A stretch of DNA of 24,220 bases from CAZVYN01 sp964631125 (GCA_964631125.1 CAZVYN010000066.1:1-24220); one strand, 5' to 3'; shown: positions 6,920 through 15,555, counted from the stretch's first letter. Numbers and translations are program-made. The notes: generated by a model from the sequence alone, not told the origin.

Positions 6920-8029
6920 TCAGAAAAGGAAGTGCGCTTGGAGGCGCGGCTGGAAGTACTCCTGGGCGAGCGCCGAGATCCCTGGGCCCTCGTCCGTCTC
7001 TCGCTTCACCGCCATCGCCTGCAGGCCGAGGAAAGGATAGATCAACGCGTCGACTCCGACGCCATACGCAGAGAGAGCGCCCGACTCTGTGTCGATGTCC
7101 GGGTCGTAGAAGTCGTAGGTCGCGCGAAGGGAGAGACCGCGCCTGAGCTGGAAGAAGAGCTCGTGACTGGTGACGAGTGCGTCGGGCGTCCCGCCTTCGA
7201 TGCCCTCGACCGGCGCGTGGAGCCAATCCATCTCTCCTACCCAGGTGAGCGGACCGATGCTGGCCGAGCCGAAGGGGCCGCCCAGGCGACGAGGTCCGGC
7301 GTCGCTCTCGCTGTAGGAGAACGATCCGCCGAGCGTCAGCGAAGCGTCGAAGACTCGCTGGCGGATCGCGCTGCGCAGGAAAGCAGCGAGGCGATGGTCG
7401 TTGTCCTGCGCGAGCCCGCCCGCGCCGTTCATCAGACCGAGATTCAAGACCGCGCTGCCGGGATGCGTGCCCAGCTCGATGCCGGTGTCGGTGTGCGCGG
7501 GGGGCGCGAAGCCGAGCATCTCGCGCACAAAGAGGGTGTGGTCGTCGGAGATCCAGCCGAACGCAGGGATGAAGCGCCCGACGCGCACGTAGCCGTTGGC
7601 CGGAAGGAGATAGCCCATGCCGTAGAGCTCGCGCGTCTGGGTCATGCCCTGATCGAGATAGATCGTGAATCGCGGATCGACCTCGATGCGCGTGTAGAAG
7701 TCGCCCTGCATCTCGAAGAAGCCGTCCCGGTACGCCTTGTCCTCTGAATACATGTAGAAGGTGCGGAGGTCGGCGCCGATCGAGATCGCGGGGGAGATCT
7801 GCGGATCGAGGTTCTCCATCGCCGACTCCGGCGTCGGCTTCATCGCCATCTCCATCGGGATCAGAAACTGCGCGGCGTAGGCCGTGCGCATGCCGCCGCC
7901 GGTCGGACTGACGTGGCACAGATTGCAGTCTTGGTTGTACCGAGCGGCGTAGCGTGGGGTGGCCAGGGCGGAGGCGCCGGAGACGCAGGCGAGCACGAGA
8001 CCGAACGCGAGGCCACGCCAGAGATGCAT
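6920..8029 (-). CDS. outer-membrane beta-barrel-like protein with an N-terminal heme c motif
   Basis: 369 residues from ATG 8029, with GAGGAG upstream and a clean signal peptide (1-23, ALATP). A longer in-frame reading exists but adds unlikely sequence. Right after the signal, NQDCNLCHVSPTGGGMR has one CxxCH heme c site (35-39), typical of a cytochrome-like plug. The remaining 300 residues alternate aromatic/hydrophobic and polar positions (FEMQGDFYTRIEVDPRFTIYLDQG, YVRVGRFIPAFGW, LSLRATYDFYDPD). The protein ends in a terminal Phe (RLQAHFLF), as outer-membrane barrels do. It leads the operon with YceI and the IPT/cytochrome lipoprotein. A porin-cytochrome conduit for electrons is a reasonable inference. 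A plain barrel with a cytochrome-like motif for disulfide or metal binding is the alternative. Confidence 0.82.
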   Translation of the reverse strand: MHLWRGLAFGLVLACVSGASALATPRYAARYNQDCNLCHVSPTGGGMRTAYAAQFLIPMEMAMKPTPESAMENLDPQISPAISIGADLRTFYMYSEDKAYRDGFFEMQGDFYTRIEVDPRFTIYLDQGMTQTRELYGMGYLLPANGYVRVGRFIPAFGWISDDHTLFVREMLGFAPPAHTDTGIELGTHPGSAVLNLGLMNGAGGLAQDNDHRLAAFLRSAIRQRVFDASLTLGGSFSYSESDAGPRRLGGPFGSASIGPLTWVGEMDWLHAPVEGIEGGTPDALVTSHELFFQLRRGLSLRATYDFYDPDIDTESGALSAYGVGVDALIYPFLGLQAMAVKRETDEGPGISALAQEYFQPRLQAHFLF

Positions 8030-8168
8030 GATCCGGACACTCCTCAGGGATGAAGCGACGCCTCCGCGCGGAGGTGGCGGCGCGGCTTTCCCCTGATACC
8101 GCGAAAGCGCCCTCGCGGTCGAGACGTTCGATGCGATTTGCCCGGGGCGACTCCGTTGACTTCCGTCC

Positions 8169-8891
8169 TTGGCGCGACGACGCTCCCTCCCCGTGAGAGT
8201 GCCCAACCTGCTCGCCACGCCCCGTGGCCGACTCATCGCGTTCTTCCTTCTCTACGTGGCGGAGGGGATCCCATCGGGATTCACCGGGACCGCGATCGCC
8301 ACGCAGATGCGGCGACAGGGGTTGGAACCGAGCGTGATCGGCGCGTTCATCGGCGCGCTCTATCTCCCGTGGGCGTTCAAATGGGTCTTCGGGCCGCTGG
8401 TGGACGTCATCTCGGTCGAGCGGTGGGGTCGGCGACGGACTCTCGCGCTCTTCATCTTCGGGACGACTCTCCCGACCCTCGCTCTCGCGATCGCCATGCA
8501 ACGGTTCGGCTGGATCTTTCCGATCGCGCCGGATGCGCCCGGGCGTCTCACTCCCTCTCCTGAGCTGGTCTCCTTTTTCCGCTGGATGGCTCTGGCCTAC
8601 GCCGCGTTCCAAGGCCTGATGTACGGCGTCGGCACCGCGATCTTCATGGATGTGACGACGCGCCGCGTCGCCGCCACGCAGTTCACGGCGTATATGGCGA
8701 TGACCAACCTGGTCTACTCGTACTCCGCCGTTTGGCAGGGACATGCGGTGGAGCGGTGGGGCTATCCGGTGACCCTCGCGCTCGATTGAGCGGTAGGGCT
8801 GATCGGGCTGGTGTTCTTGCCGTTGATGGGAAGAGTCGCGCGAGCGGACCGAGAAGATCCGGAGGAGACTGTGGAGCAGAGCGGCGCCTGA
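8169..8891 (+). pseudogene. degraded AmpG/PAT-like MFS transporter
   Basis: The open frame runs to TGA 8787-8789 (206 codons), then the same frame continues for 33 more codons to TGA 8889-8891. The continuation (AVGLIGLVFLPLMGR) completes the hydrophobic helix that starts before the first stop (YPVTLALD). The N-terminal part resembles the first three helices of AmpG-like MFS proteins (AEGIPSGFTG..., YLPWAFKWVFGPLVDVI). It is followed almost at once by the motif AATQFTAYMAMTNL, which belongs to the C-terminal half of the family, so about six middle helices seem to be missing. Intact members have over 400 residues; even with read-through this has about 240. The start is uncertain (TTG 8169 or GTG 8193, no Shine-Dalgarno). 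Internal deletion plus nonsense change is the simplest reading; sequence error could explain the stop but not the missing helices. Confidence 0.65.
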
Positions 8892-8954
8892 GGATTGCTG
8901 CGGGCGAACCATTGCGCCGATCTGCCAGCGTGTCGCTTGTTCCACCCAGATACA

Positions 8955-8972
8955 ACTATTGCCGGCAATAGT
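8955..8972. terminator. 18-bp palindrome between convergent genes
   Basis: ACTATTGCCGGCAATAGT is a perfect palindrome covering the stop codon of the leftward small membrane protein and lying 64 nt after the end of the rightward MFS remnant. As RNA it gives a 7-bp stem with a CCGG loop. It is either a bidirectional terminator or a protein-binding site. The downstream T content is poor, so efficiency is doubtful. Confidence 0.45.
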
Positions 8973-9276
8973 AGTTCTTCATTTCACAAGCGATGCCCCC
9001 ACGTCTGCGCGCGCGCGCGCGCAGAGGCCGGAAGAGGCGTACGAGGACGAAGACGATGCCGAAGGTGAGACCGAGGTGGAGATAACCTCCCAGGTTCAGC
9101 CCCAGGATCATCGTCTCGAGAGCGGGCAGCTTCCACGCGATCTCGCGCAGGATCGGCAGGACAAAGAGCAGGAGCGTGTCGCGGATGACCTCACTCAGCG
9201 CAATCCGGAACGTCTTCTCTTCCCTGGCGTCGTTCACCTCCCCCGAGTCGAACAAGGCGCGGAGAGAGGACACCAC
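8956..9276 (-). CDS. small hypothetical membrane protein
   Basis: 106 residues from GTG 9276, with no family I recognise and no clear ribosome-binding site (another GTG lies 14 codons further in). A charged N-terminus (FDSGEVNDAREEKTFRIAL) precedes two hydrophobic segments (about 34-52 and 62-80, GYLHLGLTFGIVFVLVRLF). A basic region follows (RARARRR, encoded by the GC-alternating tract), then a short tail ending NYYCRQ. Transcribed away from the glycosyltransferase gene and toward the MFS remnant. Two membrane helices and normal codon use support a real gene, but the evidence is thin. Confidence 0.55.
   Translation of the reverse strand: MVSSLRALFDSGEVNDAREEKTFRIALSEVIRDTLLLFVLPILREIAWKLPALETMILGLNLGGYLHLGLTFGIVFVLVRLFRPLRARARRRGGIACEMKNYYCRQ
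9004..9025. repeat. 22-bp GC-alternating palindrome (Z-DNA-prone)
   Basis: A run of alternating G and C flanked by TCT and AGA forms a perfect 22-bp palindrome. It lies in the coding sequence of the small membrane protein and encodes its Arg-Ala stretch. Alternating GC of this length can adopt Z-DNA or a cruciform; any function is speculation. Confidence 0.85.
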
Positions 9277-9337
9277 GGGGGACAGTCGCGGGATCGGGCG
9301 GTAGACTGCTCGCGGAGCGAACGGCCAAGGAAGGGTG

Positions 9338-11443
9338 ATGCAGCGGGTCTCACGTCAGACAGCGATCGTTCTGGGACTCAGCTCCGCCGCCGCTCTGGTC
9401 GTGTTCCTACGCACCGCGTGGATCTCGGACGACGCGTACATCACGCTGAGGACGGTGCGGAATCTCCTGGAGGGATTCGGGCCGGTCTACAACATCGGTG
9501 AGCGCGTCCAGGCCTACACGCACCCGCTCTGGTTCTTGTTGCTGACCCTGTTCGGCGCCGTCACGCGGGAGCTGTTCCTGACGACGATCGCGCTGAGCAT
9601 CGGGCTGACCTTGGGGACGGTCGGGCTGCTCGTCTCGGGACGAAGGTCGGCGTCGCTCACTCCGTCGCTCTCCCCAACGTGGATCGTGCTCACCTTCGGC
9701 TTCCTGCTCTCGAGTCGCGCCTTCGTGGACTACTCGACCTCGGGGCTCGAGAACCCGCTCACTCATCTCCTCGTGGTCGGGTTCTTCCTGACGTTGGCCG
9801 AGATGTTCCGCGGAGCGACCGAACTCCGCGAGCCGCGCGCGACCGCGACGTCGACGCCGCCACCGTTCGCTCTCCTCGGGGCCTGGGCCGGGCTCGCCAT
9901 GCTGAACCGCATCGACATCGGGCTACTCCTGGCGCCTGGGCTCGCCGCCGCCGTCTGGAGTGCGAGAGGCGGCCGCCGCCTCTCGAGTGCGCTCCCGTTG
10001 CTGCTCGGCTTCATCCCGCTCGCGCTCTGGGAGATCTTCTCGCTCATCTACTACGGCGCGCTCGTTCCGAACACGGCGCTGGCCAAGCTGTGGAGCGGGG
10101 TCCCGTCGGAGGCGCTGGCCCAGCAGGGGCTGCGGTACTTCGCGAACTCCTTTCGACTCGACCCGATGACGCTGTCCGTGATCCTGCTCGCGGTGGTCGT
10201 CGCGATCGCCGTCACGATCAAGGATCATTCGCGGCGGTGGGAGATCGCGGCGGCGGCCGGCATCCTCCTGTATCTCCGCTACGTCGAGCGCATCGGCGGC
10301 GACTTCATGAGCGGACGGTTCTTCACGGCGCCTTACGTCGTCGCCCTGCTCGTGCTCGTTCGCTCCGCGCCGCTCGTGCTTCCGGGATCGATTGCGCTGG
10401 GACAAGCGAAGAGCGCGCGCCGCATTTCGCACGCCGTGCTCGTAGCGGTCGGCGTGCTGGCGATCGGAATCGCGGTCACGCCGGGGCCGCCGGGGCCGCC
10501 GGGATTTTTCGCGCCTGACTTCGGCTCGTCGCGGATCGGCGCACTGGATGAGAGCGGGATCGCCGATGAGCGCCGCTACTACTTCGCCGTGACCGGACTC
10601 TTCAACGGCAGGCCGCTGGAAGAGAAACCGGGCTCACGCAGCTACGCGCGCGCACGCAGCGCGGCGGCGGCCTCGGCCAAAGCCGCCAACGCGCCGCCCG
10701 AAGCGCCCGTCCTGCCGGTCGGGTCGATCGGGACGCGCGGATTCCAGGTCGGTTCGCGTGTGCATGTCCTCGACGTCCACGCGCTGAGCGACCCGCTGCT
10801 CGCGCGTTTGCCTTGCGTGCTGCGCGACGAGCCGTATCTGATCTACCGCGAGTCGTTGGGGCTGTCGCCCGGCGCGTCGGGCTGGCGGATCGGGCACTTC
10901 CGTCGGAATCCTCCGCCTGGGTATCTCGCCACGCTCATCTCGGGAGATCCGCAGATCCAGGACCCGCGCATCGCATCGCTCTATCGAGAGGTGCGATTGA
11001 TGACGCGAGGACCTCTCTTCACGCGAGAGCGCTGGCGAGCGATCACCGCTTCGATTTCACGTGGCCGGCCCGAGACCGCTCCGCGTCCGAACTACGCCGA
11101 GATCGACTATGGCGAACTGCTGACGTACGCGCCGAACGTGGTCGAGTACCTGCTCGCGCGTGCGCGGGTGGAGATCGAGCGAGGGAACTACGACGCGGCG
11201 GAGCCGGATGTTGTACAGGCCGCGACGCTTGATCGCACGTACCTAGAGGCTGTGACGCAGCTCGCTCAGATCCGCCTGGACAACGGCGATCTGGACCGCG
11301 CAATCGCGCTCTTGGAGGCGGCCGTTCGAATCGCGCCGAACGATTCCGAACTCGCGCGCGCGCTCGCACGTCTCGGGGCGTTGCGGGAAGACGCGGCGTT
11401 GCAGGATTCGGGGGGCGAGGGAGCGCGGCGACCCCCTCGCTGA
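9338..11443 (+). CDS. GT-C-type polytopic glycosyltransferase (AftB-like) with C-terminal TPR tail
   Basis: 701 residues from ATG 9338 (AAGGA six nt upstream; a GTG one codon earlier is possible). The first helix is followed by the periplasmic loop SDDAYITLRTVRNL...GPVYNIGERVQAYTHPLW (about 30-65). Its Asp pair (D31, D32) and YTHPLW are hallmarks of GT-C lipid-sugar-dependent transferases, closest in style to mycobacterial arabinofuranosyltransferase AftB and its distant relatives. About ten further membrane helices run to about residue 380, including STSGLENPLTHLLVVG and a loop YYGALVPNTALAK. A periplasmic domain with VHVLDVHALSDPLLARLP follows. The last about 110 residues form TPR-like helices (LARARVEIERGNYDAAE; LDNGDLDRAIALLEAAVRIAPND). 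Donor and acceptor are unknown. It stands alone, divergent to the small membrane protein and convergent with the CHAT-associated remnant. Confidence 0.8.
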   Translation: MQRVSRQTAIVLGLSSAAALVVFLRTAWISDDAYITLRTVRNLLEGFGPVYNIGERVQAYTHPLWFLLLTLFGAVTRELFLTTIALSIGLTLGTVGLLVSGRRSASLTPSLSPTWIVLTFGFLLSSRAFVDYSTSGLENPLTHLLVVGFFLTLAEMFRGATELREPRATATSTPPPFALLGAWAGLAMLNRIDIGLLLAPGLAAAVWSARGGRRLSSALPLLLGFIPLALWEIFSLIYYGALVPNTALAKLWSGVPSEALAQQGLRYFANSFRLDPMTLSVILLAVVVAIAVTIKDHSRRWEIAAAAGILLYLRYVERIGGDFMSGRFFTAPYVVALLVLVRSAPLVLPGSIALGQAKSARRISHAVLVAVGVLAIGIAVTPGPPGPPGFFAPDFGSSRIGALDESGIADERRYYFAVTGLFNGRPLEEKPGSRSYARARSAAAASAKAANAPPEAPVLPVGSIGTRGFQVGSRVHVLDVHALSDPLLARLPCVLRDEPYLIYRESLGLSPGASGWRIGHFRRNPPPGYLATLISGDPQIQDPRIASLYREVRLMTRGPLFTRERWRAITASISRGRPETAPRPNYAEIDYGELLTYAPNVVEYLLARARVEIERGNYDAAEPDVVQAATLDRTYLEAVTQLAQIRLDNGDLDRAIALLEAAVRIAPNDSELARALARLGALREDAALQDSGGEGARRPPR

Positions 11444-11455
11444 TCCCCGCGATCG

Positions 11456-12130
11456 TCAGTTAACGCGGAGCACTCGACAGGTCTCCCGCTGGTCCGCTTG
11501 ACGCGCTTCCAGCAAGTAGACCCCCGAAGGAACCGGCTGACGATCATCGTCGAGTCCGTCCCACCGCAGCGGATGCACGCCGGGCGTGACGATCTGATCG
11601 GAGAGACGGCGCACCAAGCGGCCGCTCGCATCGAAGACGCGGAGGTCGAGCTGTCCGGGCGCAGCGAGAGCGAGCCGGAAGTCGAACGACATCGACCACG
11701 GGTTCTGGCCCGCGAGGATTCGGAGCGGCGGTCCGACCTGCAGATCGGCGATCGGCGCATCGCTCGTGTTTCCCGTCACCTCGACCAGGCCGACGGCTGA
11801 GTCGGTGGTGAGCGCGCTGGAAAGGGAGGTCGCCGTCACCGTGACGCTGTCGATGTCTCCTGCGTTCGCGGTCGGCAGGATGTGCACCGGCAGCGTGAAC
11901 TCGGAGGCCCCCGCCGGAGCGAGCACCGTGATCGAAGGTTGGTCGAGCAGACCCCAGCCCTTTCGTGTCGGTCGCCGTGATGCCGAAGAGATCGAGCGCG
12001 TTGCCGGTGTTGGTGATCGTGAAGACGAGATGCGCCGTGTCCCCCGCGGCGCCGGAGCTGTCGCCGAGCGACAATCCGGCGACGGTTGCGTCCAGTCGCC
12101 GGGGATTCGATCGGAGCCCCTCGGATCCAA
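11456..12130 (-). pseudogene. frameshifted, N-terminally truncated secreted protein with FlgD-like C-terminal domain
   Basis: Two overlapping frames together give one plausible protein. The upstream frame (from about 12110) reads LSLGDSSGAAGDTAHLVFTI then TNTGNALDLFGITATDTKG, a NEW/CARDB-like Ig strand pattern. At the AAAGGGC run (about 11956-11962) one base must be skipped to continue as WGLLDQPSITVLAPAGASEF, and on to a FlgD-like Ig domain (DASGRLVRRL ... LRWDGLDDDRQPVPSGVYLLEAR). That C-terminal domain is the sorting/adhesion-type tail also seen on the cytochrome and choice-of-anchor L proteins here. No start with a ribosome site or signal peptide exists: the reading begins only about 10 nt after the CHAT gene stop. 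It therefore looks like the 3' end of a larger gene left behind downstream of the CHAT operon. A homopolymer sequencing error could account for the frameshift but not the missing N-terminus. Confidence 0.7.
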
Positions 12131-12138
12131 CAGACGGA

Positions 12139-14712
12139 CTAATCGATCGGCGCCACCAAGACGAATCCGGCCCAGTAGGCGGGGTGACGAAACGGCTGGT
12201 CTCCGTGTTCGTCCACGTAAGTGCGCAACCCTTGGCGGGCCGAGCGCAGCGCCTCGGCGATCGAGGCGGGGTCCTCGCTCAGAGCACGGTAGAAGCGCTG
12301 CATGAGCAGCGCGGTCGCCCGGTCATCGACGTCCCAGAGACTGGCCAAGACCGACCGGGCGCCGACCTGGAGGAACGTCTGCACGAATCCGACGAACCCT
12401 TCACCCGGCACGCGTCGCCCGAGCCCGGTGCTGCATCCACTGAGCACGACCAGGTCGGCGTCGAGCGACCAGTGCTGCAAGATCTCCGCCGCCGTCACCG
12501 GTTCGTCGAGGACCAGCGCAGATCCGAGCAGGGAGCGCGGATCGATGACCGCATGGGTCGCGACGTGGAGGAGGCCGAAACTCCGCAGCTCGCCGCGCAT
12601 CGCCATCCCCTGCAAGACCGAGTCGCTCGCCATCACGCCCGAGAGGACCGTGGCCTGAGGAAGCTCGGCGCGAAGGCTCGCGATCTCTTGCCGGCTGCCC
12701 GGCAGATCGAAGGGCGCGGGGTCGCCGACCAAGAGCGAAGGGCGCGCCAAGGGATCGGCCGGCGGCTCTGTTCGTGCAAGCCAGGCGGCCACCGTGGCCG
12801 AGGGCGCGTAGAGGATGCGATAGCGCGCGCCGAGCGCTTCGCCTGAGTCATCGATGAGCGCTTCGAGCGGCGCGCCTTGCAGGCCTCCCGATGGGACGAC
12901 CAGCAGCTCCTCGACCCCATCGAGATACGGTTCGAGCGGGGCGAACCGTTGACGCCAGACTTCGTGCGCCAAACTGTCGACCCGCGCCGTGTCGGTCACT
13001 CGGAACGGCCAAGCGGCGGCGGACCGCAGCAAGTCTCGAAACGAAGCGACCGCGTCCGTCGGATCGGCGGCCACGGCCGAGCGCGGATCGGGCGCCAGAG
13101 AGAAGAATCGGTACTCGGACTGGAGCAGATCGGCGCGCGCCGCCGCCGCGGCGGTGGCGAGGCTCACATCGGCGCGCGCGGAACGCTCCAACTCGCGCAC
13201 TCGCCGCGCCTGTCGGTCGAGCTCCTCCCGCGCCGCCATCCGCGGAGCGAGCGAATCTCCGGCCGCCTGCAACAGGTCGGCGAGGACTCGCGCGGTCCCA
13301 CGTTCGACGGCGCGCCAGGCTTCATCCCCCCGTCCCGACTCCAACAGCAGCTGCGCGAGGAAGGGATAGGGCGACGCGCCGAAAGTGGCGCGCGTCCAAC
13401 CCGCGCCCGACCGCACGCGCGTTGTCTCGTACACGCGGGCCGCCTCCTCCATCCACCCAAGAGCGGAGTCTCGGTCGCCTCTCGCGACCGCCGCGTCGGC
13501 CTGACTGCGCAACGATGTCGCGACCTCGGGATGCTCGGGGCCGAGCGACTCGGTGAGAATGCGAGTCGCCTCCGCCGCTTCGGCCGCCGCCGACTCGAGC
13601 GCGCCGCGGGTTCGGTGCACCCGACTCAACGCCAGCAGCGACCGTGCGACGTGCGGGTGCTTCGGCCCGAGCGCCTCACGTCGAGCCTCCAGCACCTCCG
13701 TGAGGAGCTGCTCAGCGCGATCGAGATCGCCTCGCCGCCGCTCCAACTCCCCCAGACTCGCGCGCACCACGAGCGTCGTCGGGTGCTTCGGTCCGAGCTT
13801 GTTCTCACGGATGGCGAGACTCCGTGCGAAGGCCACCGCGGCCTCGTCGAGCGCATCCAGTTCCACCAACTCTTGCCCGAGTTGGTTCAGCGTCGCGGCG
13901 ACCTCGAAGCTCTCTTCGCCGAAGAGCGCCTCGCTCACCGCGAGGTTGTCTTGGTGGATGCCGATCGCCTCCTCATGCTCGCCCACCTCGCTGAGCAGCA
14001 CCGCCAGGTCGTGCCACGAGCGCGGAACCGCGGGGTGCTGATCGCCCCAGGTAGATCGGTACATCGCGAGCCCCAGGCGCACGAGTCGGATCGACTCCTC
14101 GTGCCGGCCCTGTTGCGCGCGCAGGCTGCCGAGGAGTTGATAGCCCGAGGCGACATAGGGATGCCGCGGCCCGAGCAGCTCTCGCCAGATCTCGATCGCC
14201 TCGAGGATCGGGGTCTCGGCCTCCGTCAGACGCCCCTCGGCGCGGAGCACGTTGCCGATGTTCGCGAGGCTCTCGCTGTGCTCGAGGTAGGCGCCCGGCA
14301 ACAACTCGCGTCGCACCGCGAGCTGGCGCAGCAAGAGCGACTCGGCGCGAGCGGAGGCGCCCTTGCCGATCAGTCCCTGGATGACGGGACGCAGGCTGTC
14401 GGCCCACGCCGCGCGAGCGCGATCGGGCTCGGACAGCGCCAAGATCGCGTTCAGAGAACGGATGTACTGCTCGGCGGTGGCGATCTCGTGCGGCGGCGCG
14501 TTGCGCGCGCGTTTCGTCGCCAGGAGTGTTTCCACCGCTCGCAACGCCTCAGCCGTCTCCTTCTGATGACGAAGATCGAGGATGCGCGCCCAGGCGGTCT
14601 CCTCTTCGGGCGGCTCGGGAGGCGCGACGGTATTCGACGTGGCCGGTTGCGCGAGCGTGACCAAGAGCGCGCAGAGGAGGACGACGCGAAGCGCGATCCA
14701 CGAATGGGTCAC
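12139..14712 (-). CDS. secreted TPR-CHAT caspase-like cysteine protease
   Basis: 857 residues. A signal peptide (MTHSWIALRVVLLCALLVTL, cut near PATSN, about 26) predicts export. Residues about 120-450 are kinesin-light-chain-type TPRs of about 42 residues, with the recurring LGPKHPxVAxSLxxL signature. A linker helix region (about 470-560) leads into a C-terminal CHAT domain (about 590-855). Its catalytic dyad is clear: His720 in LLHVATHAV and Cys760 in VVLSGCSTGLG, followed by GEGFVGFVQTFLQVGARSVLASLWDVDD. CHAT is a clan CD (caspase/separase-like) peptidase fold. The GTG start overlaps the anti-sigma stop (GTGA at 14709-14712), so it is translationally coupled as the third gene of a sigma/anti-sigma/protease operon. 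I infer that it processes the periplasmic part of the anti-sigma factor or senses envelope stress. The substrate is not shown by sequence. Confidence 0.93.
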   Translation of the reverse strand: MTHSWIALRVVLLCALLVTLAQPATSNTVAPPEPPEEETAWARILDLRHQKETAEALRAVETLLATKRARNAPPHEIATAEQYIRSLNAILALSEPDRARAAWADSLRPVIQGLIGKGASARAESLLLRQLAVRRELLPGAYLEHSESLANIGNVLRAEGRLTEAETPILEAIEIWRELLGPRHPYVASGYQLLGSLRAQQGRHEESIRLVRLGLAMYRSTWGDQHPAVPRSWHDLAVLLSEVGEHEEAIGIHQDNLAVSEALFGEESFEVAATLNQLGQELVELDALDEAAVAFARSLAIRENKLGPKHPTTLVVRASLGELERRRGDLDRAEQLLTEVLEARREALGPKHPHVARSLLALSRVHRTRGALESAAAEAAEATRILTESLGPEHPEVATSLRSQADAAVARGDRDSALGWMEEAARVYETTRVRSGAGWTRATFGASPYPFLAQLLLESGRGDEAWRAVERGTARVLADLLQAAGDSLAPRMAAREELDRQARRVRELERSARADVSLATAAAAARADLLQSEYRFFSLAPDPRSAVAADPTDAVASFRDLLRSAAAWPFRVTDTARVDSLAHEVWRQRFAPLEPYLDGVEELLVVPSGGLQGAPLEALIDDSGEALGARYRILYAPSATVAAWLARTEPPADPLARPSLLVGDPAPFDLPGSRQEIASLRAELPQATVLSGVMASDSVLQGMAMRGELRSFGLLHVATHAVIDPRSLLGSALVLDEPVTAAEILQHWSLDADLVVLSGCSTGLGRRVPGEGFVGFVQTFLQVGARSVLASLWDVDDRATALLMQRFYRALSEDPASIAEALRSARQGLRTYVDEHGDQPFRHPAYWAGFVLVAPID

Positions 14713-15548
14713 GGCGCCAGGCGCCGCTTCTCGGCTTCGGTTCGAGCGCGGAGGCCGAGCGCCCCTCTTTCTCTCGAAAGAAGGCGCAGCAGCGAATCGG
14801 CGGAGCCGGCGCGGCGGCTCTCACGCAGCGCGACATAGAACGTCCAGCGAGCTTCGGAGCCCCACGGATCGGGCACACTCGGCGTCGCCACCGGACGGAG
14901 CGCCCGAGCGGCGTCCGCGTGACGTCCGAGACGCGCCAGCGCGTTGCCCAGATAGAGTCGACGGAGCACCTCCCACTCTCGCTCCGCGCGCAGCGTGTCG
15001 AGCAGCTCGGCCGCGGCGCCGAGGTCCCCTCGCTCATACGCTCGCAGCGCGTCCGCGAAAGCGGGCGGAGGAGCGCCCGTCTCACCGGCGCGACGCTGCA
15101 CCTCTTCTGTTTCCGTCGGAAGCGCGAGGATGGTCGAGCGCAGATCGGCGCCGTCTCTCATCAGACGCGGCGCCAGGAAGAAGAGGAGCGACGCTACGAT
15201 GGCGAGCGAGAGCGCGAAGCCCAGCTTCGGTCCCGTCAACCAGGCGCGGAAGAAACCTCCGGGCGGCGCGGCGGCCGCGCCTCGTGCGTCGTCGATCCCG
15301 CCCGGCGTTCGCCTCGTGACCGTCAACTGACCGCCTTCATCGCGCGTCAATCGATACGCGGCCCGATCGGTCTCGATCTCTCCGGAGCGCTGCAGGAGGA
15401 TGGCCTCGCACTCACGACAGTCGCGCGCGTGCTCGAGCAGGCGCGCCTCTCGATCGGCCGCGGCCACGCCGAGGACGACGTCGAGCCAAGCTTCTTCCGG
15501 CGGATGCGAGCGCTCGCCGCCGTTACCGATCGATCGCTTCATCTCCAT
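14709..15548 (-). CDS. membrane-anchored zinc-finger anti-sigma factor with periplasmic TPR-like domain
   Basis: 279 residues. The N-terminal cytoplasmic part has the anti-sigma zinc motif HARDCREC (H40, C44, C47) in an LLEHARDCRECEAILL context. A single membrane helix follows at about 109-127 (GFALSLAIVASLLFFLAP). The C-terminal half (about 150-279) is alpha-helical and TPR-like: FADALRAYERGDLGAAAELLDTLRAE, YLGNALARLGRHADAARALRPVA. This predicts a sigma-binding domain inside the cell and a helical sensor or docking domain outside. ATG 15548 lies 7 nt after the sigma stop, with GAGGAG overlapping that stop. The 3' end overlaps the CHAT gene. The natural reading is that this protein holds the sigma factor until its periplasmic domain is bound or cut, with the TPR-bearing CHAT protease as the obvious candidate. 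Confidence 0.87.
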   Translation of the reverse strand: MEMKRSIGNGGERSHPPEEAWLDVVLGVAAADREARLLEHARDCRECEAILLQRSGEIETDRAAYRLTRDEGGQLTVTRRTPGGIDDARGAAAAPPGGFFRAWLTGPKLGFALSLAIVASLLFFLAPRLMRDGADLRSTILALPTETEEVQRRAGETGAPPPAFADALRAYERGDLGAAAELLDTLRAEREWEVLRRLYLGNALARLGRHADAARALRPVATPSVPDPWGSEARWTFYVALRESRRAGSADSLLRLLSRERGALGLRARTEAEKRRLAP

Positions 15549-15555
15549 CGCGCGA

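Noticed and set aside
8787..8789. In-frame TGA considered as a selenocysteine codon
   Set aside because: It falls in a hydrophobic transporter helix with no redox role, no suitable SECIS-like hairpin was evident just downstream, and the gene is otherwise truncated.
9207..9231. Second GGAAC-N16-CGTC pattern upstream of the glycosyltransferase gene
   Set aside because: It lies inside the oppositely oriented small membrane-protein gene, over 100 nt from the next start. Roughly one such match is expected by chance in a window this size and composition.
12877..14838. Long rightward open frame opposite the CHAT gene
   Set aside because: Composition is a mirror of the TPR repeats (Arg/Leu/Glu-rich, no motif), with no ribosome site; a shadow of the real leftward gene.
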